From: CAYRML01 sp050942825
GTDB lineage: Bacteria > Bacillota > Dehalobacteriia > UBA4068
Direction of reading: 5' to 3'
DNA: 64,000 bases
Assembly (NCBI GenBank): GCA_050942825.1
Contig: JBMNOA010000001.1
Span: forward strand, 8,377-72,376
Below the pieces are notes generated by a model. It did no database searches, was not told the DNA's origin, and worked only from the letters and a program-made list of their open reading frames with translations. Positions 24,358-34,181 of this stretch are shown one piece after another; position 1 is the stretch's first letter, and every line of letters starts with the position of its first letter. A program made the translations under genes and the position numbers.

Positions 24358-24999
24358 TTACCCACCCAAGGTCACATCTTGACCATTATACCATTGAATA
24401 GCCTGATGAAAATGATCGTCTTTGAAATCCGGCCACAGATCATCTATAACATAAAAATCAGCATATACAGACTGTACAGGAAGAAATCCCGATAAGCGCC
24501 TACGGCCCCCCCAACGAATAATCATATCAATACGGGAGATATCTTTTGATTTTAAACTATCGTAGATTTTCTTGCGATTATTGTTTTTTTGCAAATCTCC
24601 CGATAAATCCCATTCCCAACCGTAATTTACCAGAAAATTGACTTTTATGCCGCCATCACGGATTTTTGTTCTAGATTTATACTGCAAAAGCTCTTTAGGA
24701 AACATTTTTGACTCATAATTACCCACAACAAGTAAAGATACGTTTTCTTTAGCAATAATCTTTATAGCATCCAAACAAGCTTTTCTGAAGGCATCTATTT
24801 GTTCGGGTGGCCTTTTACAATTATCAGTAGTAAAACCATAATAACTGATTTCTTTGATCCCATAATCGCGGGCAAGTCTTAACACCTTTAACCCAGGATC
24901 CAGGCCATAGCTATACCCATCCTGTTTCTGCAAACCGGAGTTTTCGGCCCAGCGTCTATTACCATCCGGAATAATTCCTATATGATTAGGTATACGCAT
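24358..24999 (-). CDS. Cis-prenyltransferase (UppS-like paralog), divergent
   Basis: 213 residues, short for the family (about 230-250). Signatures are recognisable but altered: IIPDGNRRWA for MDGNGRWA, YGFTTDNCKRP for AFSSENWxRP, and RWGGRRRLSGFLPVQSVYAD for the RTGGExRxSNFLLWQxAYAE block. LWPDF is kept. The Asp and Asn of the first motif are present. It should condense isopentenyl diphosphate with an allylic primer at the membrane, but product length is uncertain. The gene is solitary, not next to cdsA or frr, so it is probably an accessory paralog to the normal UppS. Confidence 0.8.
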   Translation of the reverse strand: MRIPNHIGIIPDGNRRWAENSGLQKQDGYSYGLDPGLKVLRLARDYGIKEISYYGFTTDNCKRPPEQIDAFRKACLDAIKIIAKENVSLLVVGNYESKMFPKELLQYKSRTKIRDGGIKVNFLVNYGWEWDLSGDLQKNNNRKKIYDSLKSKDISRIDMIIRWGGRRRLSGFLPVQSVYADFYVIDDLWPDFKDDHFHQAIQWYNGQDVTLGG

Positions 25000-25166
25000 A
25001 ATTATCTCCTGATAAGTTTATTTATTATATTATTTCCCCAAATTTTTAATAATAGCCACATTTTTAAAATATAGTCCTAGCTATTAGGTCACCTATTCAA
25101 ACCATCTAGAATATTTTGGAAAGGAGAATGTTTCTAAACAAAATCAAAATGGAGGTTGACCAGCAT

Positions 25167-25409
25167 ATGGATAACAAGATCCTAACACTAAACAAAATTC
25201 CCGAGGGACAGATGGCCATAGTAACCAAACTCCTTTCCCAAGGCACCATGAGAAGACGTTTATTGGATTTAGGAGTAGTGGAAGGAACAAAAATAACTTG
25301 CTTGCAAAAAAGTCCCGCTGGCGATCCTATCGCTTATTTTATCAGAGGCGCTGTAATCGCCCTGCGCTCCGAAGATTCTTCTAACATTTTGGTAGAAAAA
25401 ACCCTCTAA
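25167..25409 (+). CDS. feoA: Ferrous iron transport accessory protein FeoA
   Basis: 80 residues from ATG 25167, which follows GGAGG at 11 bases; earlier ATGs at 25116-25149 lack sites. It is a small SH3-like domain with TKLLSQGTMRRRLLDLGVVE, GTKITCLQKSPAGDP and ending in ALRSEDSSNILVE. It stimulates FeoB. It lies 34 bases before feoB. Confidence 0.93.
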   Translation: MDNKILTLNKIPEGQMAIVTKLLSQGTMRRRLLDLGVVEGTKITCLQKSPAGDPIAYFIRGAVIALRSEDSSNILVEKTL

Positions 25410-25443
25410 ACTATCTTTTTATTCGGAAAGCGAGGTGATCAAG

Positions 25444-27609
25444 ATGGGACTCCAAGATAGCATAAAGTTAAAACGAGTAGCCAATGATTCTGTTGGCCAA
25501 TTACTTATAGAAAAGGAAGATCCCCTTGATAAAATTATCGCTTTGGCCGGCAATCCCAATGTAGGCAAAAGCACTATTTTTAATTCTTTAACTGGTCTTA
25601 ACCAACATACAGGCAACTGGCCCGGGAAAACAGTCAACACCGCCCGCGGATATTATACCTATAAAGATAATAAATTCATTGTTGTTGATCTGCCGGGCAC
25701 TTATTCTTTGATGGCTCATTCAGCCGAGGAAGAGGTGGCCAGAGATTTCATCTGCTTTGCCCAGCCTGATACTACCGTGATAGTATGTGATGCGACCTGC
25801 CTGGAAAGAAATCTTAACCTACTGTTACAAATCTTAGAAACAGGCAATAATGCTATTATCTGTATCAACCTGCTTGATGAAGCAGCTAAAAAGGAGATCA
25901 AGATCGATTTAAACCTTTTGCAAGAAATATTGAATATTCCCGTTATTGGGACTTCGGCCCGTAACAATCAGGGAATCGAATCTTTGATTGAGCTAATCAA
26001 TAAAAAATCGGCTACAAAATATCGTGATAACCCCTTTTTAATACCTTACTCACCCATCATCGAAGAAGCCATAATAATAATAGAAAAAAGTATTCAGAAA
26101 ATATTGCCGCCTCATATCAATAGTCGCTGGCTGGCACTGCGTCTTCTGGAAAATAATCAGCAGCTTACAAAATCCATAGAGCTTTATAGCGGTGAAAAGA
26201 TAACCGACAATATAGATTTGATGGATAGTCTAAAAGAGGCTCAAGATCTATTATACGAAAATAATATCAATGAAGAAAAACTAAAAGATATTATAGTCTC
26301 CGCAATCATCAAAAAAGCGGAAGAAATATCTAAACGAGTAATGTTCCTGGGAAAAAAGGAATATAATAGCAGCGACCGTAAAATCGACAAGATCCTGACC
26401 AGTCGTAAAACAGGTATACCCATCATGATCAGCCTTTTAGCATTGGTCTTTTGGATAACTATCAGCGGAGCTAATTATCCCTCGCAAATATTAGCGGCAG
26501 CCTTTGCAGCTTTAGAAGCGCCGTTGATAGAATTTTTGACATTTTTACATAGCCCGGCAGTACTGACAAATTTATTAGTACTTGGAGTTTTAAAAACCTT
26601 GGGCTGGGTGGTGTCTGTTATGCTACCACCTATGTCTATCTTCTTTCCTCTTTTTACTTTATTGGAAGACTCGGGATATTTACCGCGCATAGCGTTTAAT
26701 TTGGATAAATATTTCAAAAAAGCCTGCGCCTGTGGTAAACAGGCATTGACTATGTGCATGGGCTTCGGCTGCAATGCAGCGGGGGTTATAGGCTGTCGTA
26801 TCATCGATTCTCCCAGAGAAAGACTCATTGCCATCATCACTAACAACTTTGTACCATGTAATGGCCGTTTCCCCACTTTGATTGCTTTGATCTCCATGTT
26901 TTTCATCTGGGGTTCTGGCACTGGTGGAGTAACTATATCCTTATTATCAACAGTGCTTTTGACTGCCCTAATAATCTTGGGTGTTGTGATGACACTTGTT
27001 ATCTCTCGTCTGCTTTCCAAAACTATTTTAAAAGGCGTGCCATCTTCATTTACCTTAGAATTGCCGCCTTACAGAAAACCACAACTAGTCAGGGTGATAA
27101 TAAGTTCCATCAGGGATCGCACTCTATTCGTTTTGAGACGCGCAATATTAGTTGCGACTCCGGCCGGATTTGTTATCTGGATTCTGGCAAATACACAAAT
27201 AGGGAATATCAGTCTATTGACCTATTGTGCAGAATTTCTCGACCCTTTTGCCACTATGATAGGGATGGATGGTGTAATTTTACTTGCCTTTATACTGGGA
27301 TTTCCTGCTAATGAAATCGTATTGCCCATTATTATTATGGCTTATTTATCACAAGGTAGCTTACTGGAAATGTCCAGTCTGGGGCAATTGCGTGATTTGC
27401 TGGTAAACAATGGCTGGACCTGGCTGACAGCCCTTTGCGTTATGTTGTTTTCTTTGATGCATTTCCCCTGTTCCACTACATGTTTAACCATTAAAAAAGA
27501 AACCCAAAGCATAAAATGGACCGCGATATCATTTTTGTTACCGACCACTTGCGGTATAGCCATCTGCTTTATTATCACTACTGTAGCCAGAGTTCTCAAT
27601 TTCGTTTAA
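25444..27609 (+). CDS. feoB: Ferrous iron transporter FeoB
   Basis: 721 residues from ATG 25444 after GAGGTGATCAAG. The N-terminal G domain has G1 GNPNVGKS (36-43), G3 DLPGTYSLMAHS and a G4-like NLLDEA. Helical spacer (about 180-290), then membrane core with two Gate motifs, including GFGCNAAGVIGCRIIDSPRE with the conserved Cys and a C-terminal half ending near LTALCVMLFSLMHFPCSTTC. It imports Fe(II), so it fits anaerobic life. Operon with feoA; a terminator follows. Confidence 0.96.
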   Translation: MGLQDSIKLKRVANDSVGQLLIEKEDPLDKIIALAGNPNVGKSTIFNSLTGLNQHTGNWPGKTVNTARGYYTYKDNKFIVVDLPGTYSLMAHSAEEEVARDFICFAQPDTTVIVCDATCLERNLNLLLQILETGNNAIICINLLDEAAKKEIKIDLNLLQEILNIPVIGTSARNNQGIESLIELINKKSATKYRDNPFLIPYSPIIEEAIIIIEKSIQKILPPHINSRWLALRLLENNQQLTKSIELYSGEKITDNIDLMDSLKEAQDLLYENNINEEKLKDIIVSAIIKKAEEISKRVMFLGKKEYNSSDRKIDKILTSRKTGIPIMISLLALVFWITISGANYPSQILAAAFAALEAPLIEFLTFLHSPAVLTNLLVLGVLKTLGWVVSVMLPPMSIFFPLFTLLEDSGYLPRIAFNLDKYFKKACACGKQALTMCMGFGCNAAGVIGCRIIDSPRERLIAIITNNFVPCNGRFPTLIALISMFFIWGSGTGGVTISLLSTVLLTALIILGVVMTLVISRLLSKTILKGVPSSFTLELPPYRKPQLVRVIISSIRDRTLFVLRRAILVATPAGFVIWILANTQIGNISLLTYCAEFLDPFATMIGMDGVILLAFILGFPANEIVLPIIIMAYLSQGSLLEMSSLGQLRDLLVNNGWTWLTALCVMLFSLMHFPCSTTCLTIKKETQSIKWTAISFLLPTTCGIAICFIITTVARVLNFV

Positions 27610-27662
27610 AAAATATCCGTTTGATTTTGTTATTAATTATATTTTACAGGTACCATAAAAAT

Positions 27663-27700
27663 GAAAAAAGGCTCCAGGTTTTTTTCCTGAGCCTTTTCAG
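27663..27700. terminator. Bidirectional terminator between feoB and prsA
   Basis: AAAAGGCTCCAGG and CCTGAGCCTTTT around a T-rich loop, with A and T runs on both sides. The two genes converge here. Confidence 0.8.
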
Positions 27701-27725
27701 CATATCATCTAATAATATTCATATT

Positions 27726-28877
27726 TTACTGATCGGTTTTAGTATTATCGGTTTTAGTATTATCGGTTTTAGTATTGTCGGTTTTAGTATTATCGGTAGC
27801 GGCTTGGTTATCTGTTGCGGTATTTTTTACAACATCTTTATATCCGGCTACCGGAGCATAAAGCTTATTCCCCTCTATCCAATATTCAAAAGTAGTTTCC
27901 CGTAAAATTTTTGCTGCATCACGTTTGGACTTTATAAAATCACTATAGGCTTGAGATTTCTTTTCCGTTGCCAAATTATTCATCATCTCTTCTTTGACGG
28001 CTGCAAAACCAATTTTTTCTGCATCTATTTTGATGATATGGTATCCAGCATCAGTCTTGACAGGAACCTGTGAATAGCTGCCAACACCCTTCAATCTAAA
28101 TGCTTCTTGGACATATTCGGAGTAAAAGCCAGTTTCCTGAATGGTAAATGATTGAGCAATAACTCCTCCTTCAGATGCGGATGTATCATCGGAATATTTT
28201 TTTGCTAATTCGGCAAAATCTCCTCCCTTGTTAAGTTGCTTGATGATATCCTGGGCTTCTTTTTTAGCAGCTGCCTTCTCTGCCTCGGTAGCTGTACCTT
28301 CTTGTGCCATAATCAAAATATGAGATGTACTTTTATTATCATAAGCAGAAGGGTCTTTTTCATAAGCAGCTTTTGCTTCTTCTTCAGTAACAGTTATATC
28401 TTTAGTAACTTGTTCATAAAGTAATTTATTGTATTGCTGCAAACGGAAAATCTCCATAACCTGTTGTTCGGTCATCTCATTATCTATTAACCATTGTTCA
28501 TAGGCGGCCTGATCAGAAAAAGATGTCTCAATGCTCTCTTCAAGCAATTTTTTTGCCTCAGAATCAGATACTTTTATGCCTGATTCCTGTGCTACTTGCA
28601 CTAATAGTGCATTACCAACTGCATATTCCCAAGCCATTTCTTCTATTTGTGCTAACATGGCTTTACCGTCTTCACTCTCAAAAGAGAGGCCAAATTGTTC
28701 CATATAAGATTTATTTTGTTTATATTGAAGCTCATATTGAGTTTTGGAAATAGGTTTTCCGTTCACAGTACCAATCGATTCGCCTCCTCCCCGCAAAGAG
28801 GAGCAACCGGTTATTAATAATGTAGCCATTATAACCACACTTACGCAAAGCAATAATGCTTTTTTCAATCCAATCAT
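27726..28877 (-). CDS. prsA: PrsA-type peptidyl-prolyl isomerase lipoprotein
   Basis: 383 residues. The lipoprotein signal ends in LLITGCSS. A SurA-like N-terminal helical region contains the DSEAKKLLEESIE stretch. The parvulin domain (about 180-280) has SHILIMAQEG, GGDFAELAKKYSDD, GGVIAQSF and GYHIIKID. A C-terminal extension follows the isomerase domain. The last 25 or so residues are a TDNTK repeat of five units. It folds secreted proteins outside the membrane. Next upstream is mfd, an arrangement also seen in clostridia. Confidence 0.92.
   Translation of the reverse strand: MIGLKKALLLCVSVVIMATLLITGCSSLRGGGESIGTVNGKPISKTQYELQYKQNKSYMEQFGLSFESEDGKAMLAQIEEMAWEYAVGNALLVQVAQESGIKVSDSEAKKLLEESIETSFSDQAAYEQWLIDNEMTEQQVMEIFRLQQYNKLLYEQVTKDITVTEEEAKAAYEKDPSAYDNKSTSHILIMAQEGTATEAEKAAAKKEAQDIIKQLNKGGDFAELAKKYSDDTSASEGGVIAQSFTIQETGFYSEYVQEAFRLKGVGSYSQVPVKTDAGYHIIKIDAEKIGFAAVKEEMMNNLATEKKSQAYSDFIKSKRDAAKILRETTFEYWIEGNKLYAPVAGYKDVVKNTATDNQAATDNTKTDNTKTDNTKTDNTKTDQ
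27732..27800. repeat. 15-base tandem repeat at the prsA 3' end
   Basis: About four and a half copies of a 15-base unit containing GGTTTTAGTATT encode the (TDNTK)n tail. Copies are almost identical, with one or two substitutions, suggesting recent slippage. Confidence 0.85.
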
Positions 28878-28981
28878 CCTTTCTTATACTACAACAACAA
28901 ATAAATACATAACAGACTTATTAAGTTTATCATAAAAATAAACTGATTGAAAGTAAATAATCTAAATAAGCATTTTTATAA

Positions 28982-31900
28982 TTAATTCAATAAGCCGTCA
29001 GCCTCTGTCTCCTCATCTAATAGCTTAGACATAAACAGTAAAAATTGCCACAAAAGCTCCAAGGTTGCATCGGCAGAAAAAGATTCATTATTGAGCTTGA
29101 TAATAAAATCTTTCTTATTGAAAAAAGTGATTTGTTTATCCCATTGACTACTAATTGCTAAAAGATGTTCCCCTTTTAAAGGATGAAAATCACAAAACTT
29201 AAGCTCTATATAGCCTTTTTTTTGTATTATCGATAGCAAACAAAGCTTTCTGGCTAGGGCCTTTATTTTACCTAACATCAATAAACTGCTCAATTCTTTG
29301 GGTATCATACCATAACGGTCATGAAGTTCTTCTGCTAGCTCATCTATATGTGATATTTCCAAGGCGGCAGCTATCCTTTTATATATTTCTACTTTTAATG
29401 CCGAATCTTCCAGATAATCATCTGGTATATAGGCATTTAATTGCAGTTCCAATATAGTATTGACGGGTTCATGTTCCGGTGCCTTTCCGGACGAAGCAGT
29501 AATTTCTTCTTGCAGCAGGCGGCAATACATATCAAAACCGACCGCCGCGATATGGCCATGCTGTTGCGGGCCTAAGATATTACCGGCTCCCCTTATTTCC
29601 ATATCTCTCATAGCAATTTTAAAGCCTGATCCCAATTCTGTAAAATCTCTGATAGCGATCAGCCTTTTTTTGGCGATTTCCGTCATAGCCCTATCCTTGC
29701 GGTAAGTAAAATAAGCAAAAGCCTGCCTTGAGGAACGCCCTACCCTGCCCCGCAATTGGTACAGCTGGGCCAGCCCGAAACAATTAGCTTCGTCAACTAT
29801 CAAGGTATTGACATTAGGAATATCAAGACCGGATTCTATGATAGTAGTAGAGACTAAAATATCAGATCTGCCTTCCACAAAATCTATCATGACCCGCTCT
29901 AATTCTGTTTCTTTCATCTGCCCGTGAGCTATGGCAACCGTGGCATCGGGCAATAGATGATTCAGTTCGGCCACTATATCATGAATATTATGGACTCTGT
30001 TATGCACAAAATAGACCTGTCCGCCACGGCTCAATTCTCTGGATATAATATCTTTTATGAGTTTTTGATGATACTCCAAAACATAGGTTTGCACAGGGCG
30101 GCGGTTTTGCGGCGGAGTGGCTATTATACTCATATCACGCATACCTACTAAAGCCATATGCAAGGTGCGCGGAATAGGAGTAGCTGAAAGAGTCAAAACA
30201 TCAATATTAGCTTTGAAAGACTTGATCTTTTCTTTATGGGCCACACCGAAGCGCTGTTCTTCATCTATGATCAAAAGACCTAAATCTTTAAAAACAATAT
30301 CAGAAGATAAAAGTCGATGAGTACCAATAATAATATCAGCTTGACCGGCTCTTATCTTTTCAATATTCTGCTTCAATTCTTTATTGGTAACAAAGCGGCT
30401 TAAACAAACTATTTTGACGGGATATTGTTCAAAACGTCTGCTAAACGTATGCAAATGCTGCTGCGCCAATACAGTCGTCGGCACCAGCATGGCCACCTGC
30501 TTACCATCTGCTACTGCCTTAAATGCTGCACGTAAAGCAATCTCCGTCTTGCCATAACCAACATCACCGCATAACAAACGGTCCATCGGTCGTGAGCTTT
30601 CCATATCCTTTTTGATATCTGCTAAAGCCTTCAGCTGATCATCTGTTTCTTGATAAGGAAAGGCATCTTCAAATTCATATTGCCAGGGCGTATCAGGAGA
30701 AAAACTATAGCCCTTAGCCTTTTCTCTGGCTGCGTAAAGCTGTAATAATTCCTGGGCCATATCCCTTACAGCATGCCTGACTTTATTTTTAAGTTTTTGC
30801 CAGTCGTTACCGCCAAGCCGATATAATTTTGGTTTTTTGGTGTCATCTCCGATATATTTTTGAATCAGATCTAATTGATCGACAGGCAAATAGAGCTTAT
30901 CATCACCGGCATATTGTATATAGAGATAATCTCTTTCATTTTCACCCACCTTGAGGCGAACCACACCTTTATAAATACCTATACCCTGACTGATGTGGAC
31001 AACATAATCACCCACCTGCAAATCAAGAAAATTTTCTATTCTTTCGCTGGTCTTTGGAAAATGGCGGCGGATCCTTTTGACTTCTTGGGCCAGTAATTCT
31101 TTCTCGCTGATTACAGCCAGCTTTAATTGGCCGCTTTCAAAGCCAGCAGTAAATTGACCTTCTATCAAGCGAACAGCAGGAAAGCCCAATTCTTTAATGA
31201 TCTCTTCTATCCTTTTTAACCTCACTTGAGAGCTGGCACTAATAATCAGTTGATAGTTCTGCTGTTTGAAATAGGCAAAATCTTCTTTAAGTCCCGGTAA
31301 ATTATTATGATAAGAAGGTATTGCTCTAGCAATTATTTGCTTTTTTATACCCAACGGAAAATACGTACGATTAGGCAACTGGCAAAAAAGCAATATGGGA
31401 TGCTTTAATGCAGTATTTTTTATATCCTCAAAAGATAAGAAGTTGTCATAAAAGCTAGGCAATAAACGGCCACTTTCCAAGAGATCAAAATAACGGGCTT
31501 GTCTTTCTTTTTCCAGATCCCGCAAGACTTTTTTACTATCATCGGGTTCGCTGAAAATAACAAGTCCTTGAGGAATATAATCAAACAAACTATCCGCCTG
31601 CGGGTAAAAATAAGGTAATAATTGATTAAAAGAAATATCCCAGCCATCAACTGCTAATAATTCTTCAAAAGCTCCAAAACGCTGTTGTAATTCTTTTTTG
31701 GCCTGACCTTTTAATGCTTTTTCCGTCTTTTTGATATCCTCCTTTAGAGCCTTCAGCCCTCTTTGGCGGACCTCTCTATTCAAAGGAAGTTCCCGCGCCG
31801 GTATCAGTAAAAGTTCCTCTGTATAAGCTAATGAGCGTTGATTCTGAGGATCGAAATAACGCAGGGACTCCACCTCATCATCAAAAAATTCTATACGCAA

Positions 31901-32491
31901 AGGCCTTTGCCCATCAATGGGAAAAATATCCAATAAACTGCCCCGCATACTAAAAGTACCGGGTATTTGCACCAGCTTTTCTCTTTCATAACCCATATCA
32001 ACCAATAAATAAGCCAAGTTAATCAAATCATACCTTTGACCTTTAGTTAGATAAAAGTGATGGGATAAAAACTGATCCGCAGGGGCTAGACGGCGGCTCA
32101 AAGTTATAATATCCGAAACGATCAGCAAATTCTCACCTCTGGCCAACCGTGAAAGAACACTGACCCTTTGTGATATCAATTCTATATTATGGGCATATAC
32201 TTCAAAAGGCAATAGTTCTAAGGAGGGAAAAAGAACGGCTTTTCTCCCCACTAGAGGCAACAAATTTTCTTGCAACAACTGAGAATCCTCTTCATTAGGG
32301 GTTATCAACAAAAAAGGTTTTTTTTCTTTTTTCCACAGTGAGGCAGCCCAAATAGCCTGCGCCAAAGGAGGTAGGCCATCGACCTCTTGGGCAAGTCCTT
32401 TAGTTAAAACCTTTTCTATCTCCTGATACTCAGGGCAATCCTGCCAGATATTTATGAGATTTTCCGCTGTCGTAATATCTTTCAAATCCAC
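28982..32491 (-). CDS. mfd: Transcription-repair coupling factor
   Basis: 1169 residues, full length. The N-terminal UvrB-homology region (about 1-340) contains GSLLDIFPI and RIEFFDDEVESLR. The CarD-like RNA-polymerase binding domain is about 490-560 (DYVVHISQGIGIYKGVV). The translocase has Walker A GDVGYGKTE and the box DEEQRFGVAHKEK, then the TRG region and RVGRSSRQAFAYF. The C-terminal autoinhibitory domain includes YDGMIP-like RYGMIPKEL. It removes stalled RNA polymerase and recruits UvrA. It is followed by prsA and preceded by pth. Confidence 0.98.
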   Translation of the reverse strand: MDLKDITTAENLINIWQDCPEYQEIEKVLTKGLAQEVDGLPPLAQAIWAASLWKKEKKPFLLITPNEEDSQLLQENLLPLVGRKAVLFPSLELLPFEVYAHNIELISQRVSVLSRLARGENLLIVSDIITLSRRLAPADQFLSHHFYLTKGQRYDLINLAYLLVDMGYEREKLVQIPGTFSMRGSLLDIFPIDGQRPLRIEFFDDEVESLRYFDPQNQRSLAYTEELLLIPARELPLNREVRQRGLKALKEDIKKTEKALKGQAKKELQQRFGAFEELLAVDGWDISFNQLLPYFYPQADSLFDYIPQGLVIFSEPDDSKKVLRDLEKERQARYFDLLESGRLLPSFYDNFLSFEDIKNTALKHPILLFCQLPNRTYFPLGIKKQIIARAIPSYHNNLPGLKEDFAYFKQQNYQLIISASSQVRLKRIEEIIKELGFPAVRLIEGQFTAGFESGQLKLAVISEKELLAQEVKRIRRHFPKTSERIENFLDLQVGDYVVHISQGIGIYKGVVRLKVGENERDYLYIQYAGDDKLYLPVDQLDLIQKYIGDDTKKPKLYRLGGNDWQKLKNKVRHAVRDMAQELLQLYAAREKAKGYSFSPDTPWQYEFEDAFPYQETDDQLKALADIKKDMESSRPMDRLLCGDVGYGKTEIALRAAFKAVADGKQVAMLVPTTVLAQQHLHTFSRRFEQYPVKIVCLSRFVTNKELKQNIEKIRAGQADIIIGTHRLLSSDIVFKDLGLLIIDEEQRFGVAHKEKIKSFKANIDVLTLSATPIPRTLHMALVGMRDMSIIATPPQNRRPVQTYVLEYHQKLIKDIISRELSRGGQVYFVHNRVHNIHDIVAELNHLLPDATVAIAHGQMKETELERVMIDFVEGRSDILVSTTIIESGLDIPNVNTLIVDEANCFGLAQLYQLRGRVGRSSRQAFAYFTYRKDRAMTEIAKKRLIAIRDFTELGSGFKIAMRDMEIRGAGNILGPQQHGHIAAVGFDMYCRLLQEEITASSGKAPEHEPVNTILELQLNAYIPDDYLEDSALKVEIYKRIAAALEISHIDELAEELHDRYGMIPKELSSLLMLGKIKALARKLCLLSIIQKKGYIELKFCDFHPLKGEHLLAISSQWDKQITFFNKKDFIIKLNNESFSADATLELLWQFLLFMSKLLDEETEADGLLN

Positions 32492-32595
32492 ACCTCCGGG
32501 ACATAGTGAAATAAGCCCGACTTCATGCCGTGCTGGTTTATTTATGCTATTTGTTTTTTAAATATCTTTATCCGCCATATAAATCCAATTACATT

Positions 32596-33180
32596 CTATT
32601 TTTCCTTTTTGTTATCGGCACCTTCTTTAATATTATATTTATTCATAGCGGCCGATATACCATTTTTTGCCCAAAAGAGTGCCGCTTCCGCCGCATTTTT
32701 GATAGTATTGGCCAGGAGCGGCATTTCTTCATTGTTAAAGCGGCTTAATACATAGTTTGAGCCGCTGACATAGGGAGAATGACCGATACCGATTTTCAAC
32801 CTGTTGATTTTATTATCACCCAATTGCTCAATAATAGAGCCCATACCGTTATGGCCACCTGCTGAGCCACCGCGGCGTAAACGTATACGTCCGGGTTCTA
32901 GATCCATGTCATCATAAATTATCAGCATATCCTCTTGGTCAATTTTATAAAAATTGACCGCAGCAATTACTGCATGGCCGCTGAGATTCATAAAAGTTAG
33001 AGGCTTCAATAGTAATATTTTTTCTCCGCAATAATCCACCAGAGCCTGTAGTGCATGGTCTTTTTCTTTAAAAACAGCACTCAAAGAATCAGCAATAATA
33101 TCCAAAGTCAAAAAACCAACATTATGTCTGGTTACGGCATATTTACTTCCAGGGTTGCCCAAACCGACAATAATCTTCAT
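32596..33180 (-). CDS. pth: Peptidyl-tRNA hydrolase
   Basis: 194 residues from the ATG at 33180, preceded by GGGAGGGGG; a longer frame to 33201 lies before that site. Signatures: VGLGNPGSKYAVTRHNVGF with the catalytic His, FMNLSG, DDMDLEPGRIRLRRGGSAGG and HNGMGSI. It frees stalled peptidyl-tRNAs. It sits between the prs/glmU group and mfd as in other Bacillota, although a PRC-barrel gene on the other strand interrupts the group. Confidence 0.97.
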   Translation of the reverse strand: MKIIVGLGNPGSKYAVTRHNVGFLTLDIIADSLSAVFKEKDHALQALVDYCGEKILLLKPLTFMNLSGHAVIAAVNFYKIDQEDMLIIYDDMDLEPGRIRLRRGGSAGGHNGMGSIIEQLGDNKINRLKIGIGHSPYVSGSNYVLSRFNNEEMPLLANTIKNAAEAALFWAKNGISAAMNKYNIKEGADNKKEK

Positions 33181-33287
33181 ATTAACCCCCTCCCATATCA
33201 TGCTTAGATTATAATACCATAATTAAGTTCGTCATAAAAGACAAGAAAAAAAATATACTTATAAAAAAGGATTAAGGAGTTATGAAT

Positions 33288-34154
33288 ATGGAAAGATACA
33301 GTAAAAAAACTATAATGATGCCTGTATACAGCGTTCAGGAAGGACAAAATATGGGCCTTGTAAAATCAATCATTATAGATCCGAAAGAAAAATGTATCAT
33401 GGCCTTTTTGCTGGAAAGACGACGCATGACTAAAGAAGAGAGGATCGTTCCTTTCGTTAATATCAAAAGCGTCGGTGACAATGTAATTATTATTGATAAA
33501 GCTATCAATGCAGAAAGAAAGAATAATTTTCCTCAAATCATGCGCTATATGCGCAATCCGGTCCAACTGATAGGCTCCAAAGTCTTCACTACCGGTGGCA
33601 AAACCCTAGGACGTGTAGAAGAATACCGCTATGATGACAAAAGCGGTAAAATTACTACCCTGGAGATCAGCGGCGGTATGGCGAATTATATCAAAGGCCA
33701 TATTTTGCTAGAGGGACAATACATAATCACTATAGCACCCGCTACTGTTATGGTTGATGAAGAGGCGCTGGAGCATATAGAACATGTGGAAAACAATCCG
33801 CGCTTTACCATGGAGAATGCCAAAGAAAAAGCCGGCTCAGTTCTTACAGGAACTATAGAAGCATCAAAAAAAATCTCCCAGAATATATCCCAAACCCTCA
33901 ACAAAAAAAGAGAAACCCAACAAAATACCGATCTATCACCGGAAGATAATAATAAAGGGGCCTCAGGCCAAGAAACTGCTGCAGCAGCAGAATGTATGGA
34001 AGAAGCAATCTCACCCGTAAGCACCACCGAAAATATAAAAACCATCTCTGAATCGGAGCAAGAAGTATCTCAAGAAATATCCACTTTGCAAAAAGAAGAA
34101 ACTGAACAAATAAATGGTGAAAAAAATCAGGAAAAGGATAACTCTGAAAAATAG
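33288..34154 (+). CDS. Double PRC-barrel domain protein with charged tail
   Basis: 288 residues from ATG 33288, 8 bases after AGGAG; ATG 33282 is only 2 bases away from it. Two PRC-barrel units: about 3-80 (SVQEGQNMGLVKSIIIDPKE) and about 90-165 (GSKVFTTGGKTLGRVEEYRY). The remaining 120 residues are low-complexity, rich in Glu, Gln, Ser and Thr, likely disordered. PRC barrels occur in YlmC-type and RNA-processing proteins; the role here is unknown. The gene is inserted on the opposite strand between pth and prs, convergent with prs. Confidence 0.8.
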   Translation: MERYSKKTIMMPVYSVQEGQNMGLVKSIIIDPKEKCIMAFLLERRRMTKEERIVPFVNIKSVGDNVIIIDKAINAERKNNFPQIMRYMRNPVQLIGSKVFTTGGKTLGRVEEYRYDDKSGKITTLEISGGMANYIKGHILLEGQYIITIAPATVMVDEEALEHIEHVENNPRFTMENAKEKAGSVLTGTIEASKKISQNISQTLNKKRETQQNTDLSPEDNNKGASGQETAAAAECMEEAISPVSTTENIKTISESEQEVSQEISTLQKEETEQINGEKNQEKDNSEK

Positions 34155-34181
34155 AAAAAACAGCCCAGAGGGCTGTTTTTT
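34155..34181. terminator. Bidirectional terminator
   Basis: AAAAAACAGCCC-AGA-GGGCTGTTTTTT between the convergent PRC-barrel gene and prs. Confidence 0.85.

Noticed and set aside
27726..27805. CRISPR-like array
   Set aside because: The repeats are contiguous 15-base units in a coding tail with no spacers. No cas genes or true arrays were seen in the window.
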